A stretch of 19,717 nt of DNA from Ruminococcus sp. UBA4350 (lineage in GTDB: Bacteria > Bacillota > Clostridia > Oscillospirales > Ruminococcaceae): positions 1 to 19,717 of the forward strand of contig DGSY01000002.1 of assembly GCA_002394125.1 (NCBI GenBank), in the 5' to 3' direction. The notes under the pieces are model-generated. The model searched no databases, had not been told where the DNA came from, and saw only the letters and a list, made by a program, of their open reading frames with translations. The translations under genes and the position numbers were made by a program. Shown one piece after another: positions 1 to 6,482 of this stretch. Within the stretch, counting starts at the first letter, position 1. Every line of letters begins with the position of its first letter.

Positions 1-186
1 CTCTTATGGTTCCCCCTCGCACCCTGCGGAACGGCAAAAACAAAACTCAATCCAATCAAAGCGAAACGGAATCCCCCTTTTCATATTCAAACCTGCCATC
101 AGAAAAATGACTATTCGCAAAAAGCGTCCCTTTGAACCGCGGTTTTTGTGGAATTTGATAAAAATTCGGAAATCTGAAAAAAACAC

Positions 187-215
187 TTGATTTTTTTTTC
201 GTTTTCTGGTAAAAT
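187..215 (+). promoter_or_regulatory. Sigma-A promoter of rpmB
   Basis: The -35 box is TTGATT (187-192) and the -10 box is TAAAAT (210-215), with a 17-nt spacer. A TGG directly before the -10 makes it an extended -10. Transcription should start near 222, leaving a leader of about 30 nt before the ribosome-binding site of rpmB. No other gene lies between this promoter and rpmB. Confidence 0.8.
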
Positions 216-252
216 GTATCTTGTTGACAAGTCTGTAAAGGAGGTGCCAGCT

Positions 253-444
253 ATGGCAAAATGCGAAATCTGCGGCAAGGGCGTCACATTTGGTATCAAG
301 GTCTCTCACTCTCACCGTCGTACCAACCGTACATGGAAGCCCAATGTCCAGCGCGTCAAAGCGATCGTGAAGGGTTCTCCCTGCCACATCTATGTTTGCT
401 CCAGATGCCTGCGCTCCGGCAAGGTAGAGCGTGCAAACGGCTGA
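253..444 (+). CDS. rpmB: 50S ribosomal protein L28, zinc-ribbon (C+) form
   Basis: This 63-aa protein begins MAKCEICGKG and ends in the basic CSRCLRSGKV segment typical of bacterial L28, a large-subunit rRNA-binding protein. Two CxxC pairs (C4/C7 near the N-terminus and the pair in YVCSRC near the C-terminus) mark the zinc-binding version. The reading frame is open upstream to 187, but the start at 253 is chosen because AAAGGAGGTG (237-246) sits 6 nt before the ATG and the promoter itself lies at 187-215. The gene appears monocistronic: the next gene on the strand has its own riboswitch leader. Length is normal for the family. Confidence 0.97.
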   Translation: MAKCEICGKGVTFGIKVSHSHRRTNRTWKPNVQRVKAIVKGSPCHIYVCSRCLRSGKVERANG

Positions 445-469
445 TTTCAGGAATTCGGAGACAACAAAC

Positions 470-507
470 GGAGTATTCGCTGTCATGGGTGGATACTCCA
501 TTGTTTT
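470..507 (+). terminator. Possible weak terminator after rpmB
   Basis: GGAGTAT (470-476) and ATACTCC (493-499) are perfectly complementary 7-nt arms around a 16-nt loop, followed by a T-rich stretch (ATTGTTTTG). The loop is long and the T-run is interrupted, so it may be inefficient. Read-through from the rpmB promoter into the riboswitch is possible, because I find no convincing promoter of its own for the ATPase operon between 445 and 520. Confidence 0.35.
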
Positions 508-520
508 GTAATGCAAAAAA

Positions 521-623
521 GCGAACAGGGAGTAGCCGCCGGCTCCGCCGGATTTCATTGCGCCACACCCGTGGGCTCCTGACAGCTGCCCACCGTATGA
601 AATTGAAACGGCAAGACTTTCGC
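521..623 (+). ncRNA. yybP-ykoY (Mn2+-sensing) riboswitch aptamer
   Basis: The segment contains both conserved halves of the yybP-ykoY family. GGGAGTAG (528-535) follows the 5' strand of P1, and GGCAAGACTTTCGC (610-623) ends with the 3' strand of P1. P1 is GCGAA (521-525) paired with TTCGC (619-623). Internal helices are visible: CCGGC/GCCGG around a 3-nt loop (539-551), ATTTCAT (552-558) with ATGAAAT (597-603), and inside that GTGGGC (571-576) with GCCCAC (588-593). Known members bind Mn2+ and switch on Mn2+ exporters, including P-type ATPases, and that is the kind of gene that follows here. The family assignment comes from recalled consensus sequences rather than a covariance-model search. 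Confidence 0.88.
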
Positions 624-679
624 ACCGGTACCGCGTTTGCTGATCGGCAGACGCGCTGCTGCTGCGGAGGTCTTTTTTT
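613..679 (+). terminator. Candidate expression platform of the riboswitch
   Basis: A 7-T run (673-679) lies 48 nt before the ATPase start. Just before it, GTCTT (670-674) is complementary to AAGAC (613-617), which is part of the conserved aptamer core. Between them are a nine-pair hairpin CGCGTTTGC/GCAGACGCG (632-640 with 647-655) and a further GCGG that can pair with CCGC (631-634). If AAGAC pairs with GTCTT, a long interrupted terminator forms; if the metal-bound aptamer holds AAGAC, it cannot. This predicts a Mn2+-ON switch acting on transcription. The folding is drawn by eye and other foldings are possible. Confidence 0.45.
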
Positions 680-727
680 CTGCCGGAAACGGTAATCATA
701 CTATATTTATTGCGGAGGACTCGAACC

Positions 728-3364
728 ATGAAGCATTATCTGGAAACCGCAGAATCGGTGCTGGATGCACTGCAAAGCACCAAGACCGGCCTGACAAAGC
801 AGGAGGCCGAAGCGCGTCTCGCAAAGTACGGTGAGAACCGGCTCGCCGATCCGCCGAAGCCGACACTCGCGGCACGTTTCCTCGAACAGTTCAAAAATCC
901 GATGATCCTCGTGCTGCTCGCAGCCGCAGTCATCTCCGCCGTGACCGGCATCATCTCCGAGGGACGGCTCGAAGCGGATGTGTTCATCATCCTGTTTGTC
1001 GTCATCGCGAATGCCGTTCTGGGCGTCTATCAGGAGAATAAGGCCGAGGCCGCGATCGAAGCATTGCAGGCGATGAGTGCCGCGCAAAGCAAGGTCTTCC
1101 GCTCCGACGAGCTGATCGTCATTCACAGCTCGGAGCTGGTGCCCGGCGATGTCATCACGCTGGAAGCCGGCGACAATGTTCCGGCGGACTGCCGCATTCT
1201 CGAAGCCGCCGCACTCAAGGCGGAGGAATCTGCCCTGACCGGCGAGAGCGTCCCCTGCGATAAGCAGACCGAGCCGCTCTCCGGCGATGAGGTGCCGCTC
1301 GGCGACCGCAGCAATATGCTCTATATGGGCAGCAGCATCGCCTACGGCCGTGCAGAGGCCGTCGTTACGGCGACCGGTATGCAGACCGAAATGGGCAAGA
1401 TCGCCGGCGCGATCGCAAATGCAGAGGACGACGAAACGCCGCTGCAAAAGAATCTCACGCAGCTGAGCAAGATCCTCTCCGTTGCGGTTCTGGTGATCTG
1501 CCTGATCATTCTCGGCATCAGCGTGTTGCAGATGCTTGTCAAAAACGGCGCGATCACGCTGCCCGGATTCCTCAATTCGTTTATGATCGCAGTCAGCCTT
1601 GCTGTCGCGGCCATTCCGGAGGGACTCGCCGCCGTCGTGACGGTCGTGCTGTCGATCGGCGTGACGAATATGTCGAAGCGCGGCGCGGTCATCCGCAGAC
1701 TGACCGCCGTGGAAGCGCTCGGCTGTGCGCAGGTCATCTGCTCGGATAAGACCGGTACGCTGACGCAGAATAAAATGACCGTTGTCGAGGAGCATACCGA
1801 TGACAAGGAACTGCTCGCGAAGGCAATGGCGCTCTGCTGCGATGCGCAGCTCAATGCAGATGAAAGCGTGACCGGCGAGCCGACCGAGGCAGCGCTTGTT
1901 GCATACGCAAACAAATGCGGGCTGAAAAAATATGAGCTGGAGAAAACTGCGCCGCGTGTCGCGGAAGCGCCGTTCGATTCGCTCCGCAAGATGATGTCCA
2001 CGGTACATCAGGCCGAAACCGGCTTTGTGCAGTACACAAAGGGCGCACCGGATGAAGTCCTGCGCTGCTGCACGCAGATTCTCGAAAACGGCAGCGTCCG
2101 GCCGATGACCGACGGTGACCGCGCAGAGATCCTGCGGCAGAATAAGGAAATGGCAGACCGTGCGCTGCGCGTGCTGCTGGCGGCCTACCGCACACTGACC
2201 ATGCTGCCCGACCGCATCTCTCCCGCATCGCTGGAGCATGATCTCATCTATATCGGCATGACCGGCATGATCGACCCGGTGCGGCCGGAGGTCAAGGATG
2301 CGATCGGTCTCTGCCGCTCCGCGGGCATCCGTCCCGTCATGATTACCGGCGACCACAGAGATACCGCTGTCGCGATCGCAAAGGAGCTTGGCATTCTCGG
2401 TGAGGGACAGAAGGCGCTGACCGGCGCGGAGCTGAACGAGATCCCCGATGAAGAATTCGATCAGACCGTCGGCAATTACAGCGTGTATGCGCGTGTGCAG
2501 CCGGAGCATAAGGTCCGCATCGTCAATGCATGGAAGAAGCAGGGTATGACAACGGCCATGACCGGCGACGGCGTCAACGATGCGCCCTCGATCAAGAGCG
2601 CGGATATCGGCGTCGGCATGGGCATCACCGGTACGGATGTCACCAAAAATGTCGCGGACATGGTGCTGACCGACGACAACTTTGCAACGATCGTCGGCGC
2701 GGTCGAGGAAGGCCGCCGCATCTATGACAATATCCGCAAGGCAATCCAGTTCCTGCTCTCCAGCAATCTCAGCGAGGTGCTGTGCATTCTAATTGCAACG
2801 ATCGGTCTCGGCAAGCTGACCGGCGGATCCTTTGTGATCTTCGGACCGGTGCATCTGCTCTGGATCAACCTGATCTCGGACTGCTTCCCCGCCGTCGCAC
2901 TCGGCATGGAGCCCGCAGAGCGCGGCATCATGCAGCGCAAACCGCGTTCGAGCAATGCGCACATCTTCTCGGACGGCATGGGCATCAATCTGCTCTGGCA
3001 GGGATTTGTCATCGCCGCGCTGACGCTGGTCTCCTATGTCATCGGCGCACAGACCTCGCCCGAGGCCGGCACGACAATGGCATTCCTGACGCTCTCCTTC
3101 TGCGAAATGCTCCACGCATGGAATATGCGCTCGCTGCGCGGCTCGATCTTCAAATCGGAGCAGCCGAATAAGGCGCTGCTCGGCTCGATCCTGCTCTCCT
3201 TTGTCCTGACGGTTCCGGTTGCGCTGATCCCCGCGCTGCAAAAGATCTTCTCGCTCGTGAAGCTCTCCGGAATGCAGTATGTCTGGGCGATCGTGCTGGC
3301 TGCACTGATCGTGCCGATCGTTGAGATCGTCAAGGCATTCCAGCGCGCAGGGCAGAAGAAATGA
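728..3364 (+). CDS. P2-type cation-transporting ATPase, probably Mn2+/Ca2+ exporter
   Basis: This 878-aa P-type ATPase pumps divalent cations across the membrane at the cost of ATP. The order is classical: N-terminal cation-ATPase domain, TGES actuator loop (171-174), PEGL in M4 (297-300), phosphorylated Asp in DKTGTLT (D340), TGDGVNDAP hinge (from 612), and C-terminal helices. M5 carries SNLSE and M6 carries NLISD, so the Asn/Glu and Asn/Ser/Asp ligands of SERCA-type pumps are largely kept. From sequence alone it would be called a Ca2+ ATPase; the yybP-ykoY riboswitch upstream points instead to Mn2+ export, with Ca2+ possible. The start at 728 is preferred over a TTG at 710 because GGAGG (714-718) lies between them, 9 nt before the ATG. 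Its stop overlaps the next start as ATGA, so the two genes are translationally coupled. Confidence 0.93.
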   Translation: MKHYLETAESVLDALQSTKTGLTKQEAEARLAKYGENRLADPPKPTLAARFLEQFKNPMILVLLAAAVISAVTGIISEGRLEADVFIILFVVIANAVLGVYQENKAEAAIEALQAMSAAQSKVFRSDELIVIHSSELVPGDVITLEAGDNVPADCRILEAAALKAEESALTGESVPCDKQTEPLSGDEVPLGDRSNMLYMGSSIAYGRAEAVVTATGMQTEMGKIAGAIANAEDDETPLQKNLTQLSKILSVAVLVICLIILGISVLQMLVKNGAITLPGFLNSFMIAVSLAVAAIPEGLAAVVTVVLSIGVTNMSKRGAVIRRLTAVEALGCAQVICSDKTGTLTQNKMTVVEEHTDDKELLAKAMALCCDAQLNADESVTGEPTEAALVAYANKCGLKKYELEKTAPRVAEAPFDSLRKMMSTVHQAETGFVQYTKGAPDEVLRCCTQILENGSVRPMTDGDRAEILRQNKEMADRALRVLLAAYRTLTMLPDRISPASLEHDLIYIGMTGMIDPVRPEVKDAIGLCRSAGIRPVMITGDHRDTAVAIAKELGILGEGQKALTGAELNEIPDEEFDQTVGNYSVYARVQPEHKVRIVNAWKKQGMTTAMTGDGVNDAPSIKSADIGVGMGITGTDVTKNVADMVLTDDNFATIVGAVEEGRRIYDNIRKAIQFLLSSNLSEVLCILIATIGLGKLTGGSFVIFGPVHLLWINLISDCFPAVALGMEPAERGIMQRKPRSSNAHIFSDGMGINLLWQGFVIAALTLVSYVIGAQTSPEAGTTMAFLTLSFCEMLHAWNMRSLRGSIFKSEQPNKALLGSILLSFVLTVPVALIPALQKIFSLVKLSGMQYVWAIVLAALIVPIVEIVKAFQRAGQKK

Positions 3365-4428
3365 ACAAGGCACAGCGCAGACGCTGCCGCATTGTGCTGA
3401 CCGTTCTGCTTTCGCTGCTCGCGGTATGCGCCCTGCTGCTCGCTGCGCTTCACATCTGGCATACCTCGCGCTGCCGGAAGGAATCCGCGCTGCTTCAGGC
3501 GGAGGGGTATCAGTTTGCGGTCGCGGACGGCAGTCATGCGCTCAGCTATTGCAGAGCCGGTGCGGAGAACGCAAAGCATATTCTCATTACGATCGCGGAT
3601 ACCGGCGAAAATGATCTCAGCGTACAGCTTGCACCGATGACCGAATATCTCGGTGACAATGCAATGATCGTCTGCATTGACCGTGCAGGCTGCGGACTCA
3701 GCGGCGACAGCAGTCAGCCGCAGACCGCGGCGCAGATCGTTTCCGATTACCGGACAGCGCTCCGCAATGCCAATATCCAGCCGCCCTATGTGCTGCTGCC
3801 GCATTCGGAGGGCGGGCTTTATGCAGCATACTGGGAGAGTTTGTTCCCCGAAGAGATCGAGGGCGTATTCTTCCTCAGCGGCACCTCGCCGGAGCTCCCC
3901 GCAGAGGATGCGGAACCGGCCGGCGCATTTGACCGGCTGACCGCATGGCTTGGCTTTGACCGGCTCGCGGGAAATCAGCCGGCGCTTCCGGCGGATCTTC
4001 CTCCGGCACTGCGGGAGACCGCAAAAATGCTGTATCTGCACAGCTCCGTGACGGCAGCGCAGATCTCGGAGCGAAAGCTGCTCGCGGAAAACCGTGCGGC
4101 TGTTTCCGAAAGCATCGTCACGAACGATATTCCGAAGGCGTTTGTCAATACGGCGGCATTTCAGAAAACCGCAGACTGGCTCGAAGCGGATAACTGGGAG
4201 CGCAGCTTTATGCAGATGCCCGATCTCTCGGACGAGGAACGCGCAGCCTGCGCGGTCAGAGCGATCGAAAGCGGAAAGCAGTCTGCCGATGCGCTCCGGC
4301 CGTATCTTGACCGGCTCGGAAACTGTCAGTATTACGAGCTGACCGGCAGCCGGTATATCCATATGCAGAAGCCGATGCAGTGTGCGGTACTGCTCTCGCA
4401 GTTCCTTGCATCGCTGGAGACGGAATAA
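3361..4428 (+). CDS. Membrane-anchored alpha/beta hydrolase-like protein, probably catalytically degenerate
   Basis: The 355-aa product has a basic N-terminus, one transmembrane helix (about residues 10-32) and an extracytoplasmic alpha/beta-hydrolase fold. The segment IDRAGCGLSG corresponds to the strand-turn before the lid in this superfamily. The nucleophile elbow reads PHSEG (Ser149) where GHSxG is normal. Near the C-terminus GSRYIHMQKP has Arg331 where a catalytic His usually stands, although His334 is close by. It is clearly related to the hydrolase domain fused to the ABC permease at 11322-14744: both share a preceding TM helix, D-R-A-G, D-Y-R-T, P-Y-V-L and a terminal QKP. The changes suggest a pseudo-enzyme or an altered active site. 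The ATGA overlap with the ATPase suggests co-expression under Mn2+ control; its partner or substrate is unknown. Confidence 0.85.
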   Translation: MNKAQRRRCRIVLTVLLSLLAVCALLLAALHIWHTSRCRKESALLQAEGYQFAVADGSHALSYCRAGAENAKHILITIADTGENDLSVQLAPMTEYLGDNAMIVCIDRAGCGLSGDSSQPQTAAQIVSDYRTALRNANIQPPYVLLPHSEGGLYAAYWESLFPEEIEGVFFLSGTSPELPAEDAEPAGAFDRLTAWLGFDRLAGNQPALPADLPPALRETAKMLYLHSSVTAAQISERKLLAENRAAVSESIVTNDIPKAFVNTAAFQKTADWLEADNWERSFMQMPDLSDEERAACAVRAIESGKQSADALRPYLDRLGNCQYYELTGSRYIHMQKPMQCAVLLSQFLASLETE

Positions 4429-4435
4429 TACAGCA

Positions 4436-4462
4436 AAGCCCGCCGGTATCGCCGGCGGGCTT
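4436..4462. terminator. Bidirectional hairpin between convergent genes
   Basis: AAGCCCGCCGG (4436-4446) and CCGGCGGGCTT (4452-4462) form a perfect 11-bp stem with a 5-nt loop. It lies in the 43-nt gap between the ends of the two convergent genes. Neither side has a long T-run, so it may act as a transcription block in both directions or simply protect 3' ends. Confidence 0.75.
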
Positions 4463-4471
4463 ACTTCTATC

Positions 4472-6256
4472 TCATTGTGTATCTTTTCGTATATGGAGAA
4501 CTTTAGGAACTGGCTCCGGCACTGCCTGCTCAACGGGAAGGAGGCTGCTGTAATATGCTTCCAGCTTCGGGCGGGCACTGACATAATACTTCTCCAGCGA
4601 CGGATCAAACTGCGTTCCCATGCCGCGCATGATGATCGCGTCGGCGTCAGCGAATGACATACTGTCCTTGTAGACGCGCTTGCTGACGAGTGCGTCATAT
4701 ACATCCGCGATTGCCATGATCCGAGCCTCAAGCGGGATCTGCTCCCCCTTCAGGTTATCCGGATAGCCGGAGCCGTCCCAGCGCTCATGGTGATAATGCG
4801 CCACATTTTCCGCGAGGATATGGAACGCATCATCGTCGGTCTTTGCAAGGATCTCATGGATGACTCTCGCGCCCTCAGCGGCGTGCTTTTTCATCTCCGC
4901 GAATTCCGCATCGGTAAAGCGGCCGGGCTTCCGGAGAATTGCATCATCGACGGCGATCTTGCCGAGATCGTGCATCGGCGCCGCCTTGATGAGATTCCGG
5001 CAGAATTCTTCGGAAAGCGCCGTTTCGGGATCCTGCCGCATCTCACCGATCAGAATGCGGACGCCCTCGCTTGTGCGGCGGATATGCCCGCCGGTGGAAT
5101 TGTCGCGGCTTTCGACCATCGTCGCAAGGCTCATGATGAGATTGTCATGCATCTCAACAATATGCTGTGTTTTCTCCGCGACCTTATCCTGAAGCTCCTC
5201 GCTGTAGCGGTCGAGCAGCCGGATATATTTCCGGTTCTGCGTGTCGTCCGTCAGGGTAATGAGAAAGCCGCGGTGCTTTTTTTCGTCATAGAGCCGGCTC
5301 ACCTGCACATCATAATACATCCGGCCTTCCTCGTCATCGGGATCCTCCGCCGTGCGCACCGTATACACAAATTCATGCATACTCTCATTTTCGGCGAAGC
5401 GCTTCAGCCAGCCGGAGATCGTCTGACCGTCTGCATTTCCTGCGGGGATCGGCGCATCGACCGCGAATTCGTTCAGTCCGGGCAGGAGCTTTTTCGCGGT
5501 GCTGTTGCTGCTGATATAGCGCTGATTCAGATCGAAGGAAATGAAGCCGGTGCCGCCGTTCTGCACCATTGAATCAATGACGGTGTCGTTCAGATCATAG
5601 AGATTGACGCGGGAGACGATCAGCAGGAACATGATCTCACCGAAGACATATGCCGCCGGAATGAGGTCAAAGCGGTCCGTGATCCGTTTGCCGATGAAAT
5701 AGGCCAGCATGGCCGCGACATCGGGGATGATCAGCAGGATCACCGTCCGGCGCGAGACCGGCTTTTTCCTGAAATATGCGTAGGCGATCGCAAAGAGACT
5801 CAGCGCAAAATACAGGCTGATGACCGTGAAATAGAACTGATGCAGAACGCCGTAGGTGCGGTGCAGAACGCCCGCGCCGTCAATGATCTCAAAGGAGATC
5901 TCCTTATAGAAATACGGTCTTCTGCCGATCGTCAGCACCGCGCAGTAGAGCAGCATGGAGAGCAGGAAGATCAGCCGCCTGACCCGCCGCGGCACATGGA
6001 TCCTGCACAGATTCAGCACATTGACCATGATGAAATACGGCAGGAAGCTGCCGCCGATATAGACGATCTTGAGCGCCGAGACTGCCGCGCCGAGGCTCTC
6101 GGCAGTTGCGAGCATCACATATCCGAGGCAGACGATCGGGACAAGCAGGAAAATGACCGTGAAGGATGTATCAAAATGCTTATGCCACATGAATGCATAG
6201 ACAGCCGCCAATACCATTGAAAGCGCGAGCAGTATGCTGTAATATGTTACGACCAT
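4472..6256 (-). CDS. 7TM-PAS-HD-GYP protein, probable cyclic-di-GMP phosphodiesterase
   Basis: The 594-aa protein begins with about seven transmembrane helices (residues 1 to about 225) of the type found at the N-terminus of membrane histidine kinases. A PAS-like domain (about 230-345), a short coiled coil, and an HD-GYP domain (about 375-545) follow. The metal-binding HD is in MHDLGK (H429, D430) and the signature is HHERWDGSGYP with GYP at 497-499. HD-GYP enzymes hydrolyse cyclic-di-GMP, and some act on cGAMP. The N-terminal module would sense a membrane or external cue, but no ligand can be read from the sequence. The start is supported by AAAGGAG about 8 nt upstream. It is transcribed alone and divergently from the CARF nuclease operon; a functional link between the two is only a possibility. 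Confidence 0.9.
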   Translation of the reverse strand: MVVTYYSILLALSMVLAAVYAFMWHKHFDTSFTVIFLLVPIVCLGYVMLATAESLGAAVSALKIVYIGGSFLPYFIMVNVLNLCRIHVPRRVRRLIFLLSMLLYCAVLTIGRRPYFYKEISFEIIDGAGVLHRTYGVLHQFYFTVISLYFALSLFAIAYAYFRKKPVSRRTVILLIIPDVAAMLAYFIGKRITDRFDLIPAAYVFGEIMFLLIVSRVNLYDLNDTVIDSMVQNGGTGFISFDLNQRYISSNSTAKKLLPGLNEFAVDAPIPAGNADGQTISGWLKRFAENESMHEFVYTVRTAEDPDDEEGRMYYDVQVSRLYDEKKHRGFLITLTDDTQNRKYIRLLDRYSEELQDKVAEKTQHIVEMHDNLIMSLATMVESRDNSTGGHIRRTSEGVRILIGEMRQDPETALSEEFCRNLIKAAPMHDLGKIAVDDAILRKPGRFTDAEFAEMKKHAAEGARVIHEILAKTDDDAFHILAENVAHYHHERWDGSGYPDNLKGEQIPLEARIMAIADVYDALVSKRVYKDSMSFADADAIIMRGMGTQFDPSLEKYYVSARPKLEAYYSSLLPVEQAVPEPVPKVLHIRKDTQ

Positions 6257-6290
6257 TCGTATTCTCCTTTCCGGATGTATTCACGCTTTT

Positions 6291-6319
6291 ATTTTACCAT
6301 ATTATTGCGAAAAGTGCAA
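6291..6319 (-). promoter_or_regulatory. Sigma-A promoter of the HD-GYP gene
   Basis: Read on the minus strand, TTGCAC (6319-6314) is followed after 17 nt by TAAAAT (6296-6291), with TGG before it as an extended -10. The leader to the start codon at 6256 is about 30 nt. Confidence 0.8.
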
Positions 6320-6391
6320 TGGATACGGCAAAATAAAAATGGACGGTTTCGCGGCCTGATCTCATATCGGAGCGCGCTTTCAGAATACAGA

Positions 6392-6420
6392 TTGACAAAT
6401 ATCACGATATATGATAAAAT
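6392..6420 (+). promoter_or_regulatory. Strong sigma-A promoter of the CARF nuclease operon
   Basis: A consensus TTGACA (6392-6397) and TAAAAT (6415-6420) are spaced by 17 nt, with TGA immediately before the -10. Transcription should start near 6427, about 56 nt before the first gene. Such a strong promoter in front of a potentially toxic nuclease fits a repressed gene; see the inverted repeat that overlaps it. Confidence 0.85.
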
Positions 6421-6437
6421 AGTACATGAATTATCAT
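6411..6437. promoter_or_regulatory. Inverted repeat over -10 and start site, candidate operator
   Basis: ATGATAA (6411-6417) and TTATCAT (6431-6437) are perfect 7-nt inverted arms around a 13-nt centre. The repeat covers the -10 box and the predicted transcription start, the classic position for a repressor dimer. No transcription-factor gene lies beside it, so a repressor would have to be encoded elsewhere or be one of the operon's products. The pattern is AT-rich, so chance cannot be excluded. Confidence 0.5.
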
Positions 6438-6482
6438 CTATTCTGTCAAAAATCATGGCATAAGCCGGAAGGATTGTGAATT

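Noticed and set aside
697..708. TATATT at 702-707 as a -10 box for the ATPase gene
   Set aside because: There is no -35 at the right distance, the start point would fall on the ribosome-binding site, and such a promoter would bypass the riboswitch.
4..729. 241-aa minus-strand frame across rpmB and the riboswitch
   Set aside because: It is antisense to rpmB and to a structured RNA, and has no motif or ribosome-binding site.
707..2509. 600-aa minus-strand open frame opposite the P-type ATPase
   Set aside because: Its protein is rich in His, Arg, Cys and Gln without any motif, and it mirrors the codon bias of the ATPase on the other strand. It is a shadow of that gene.
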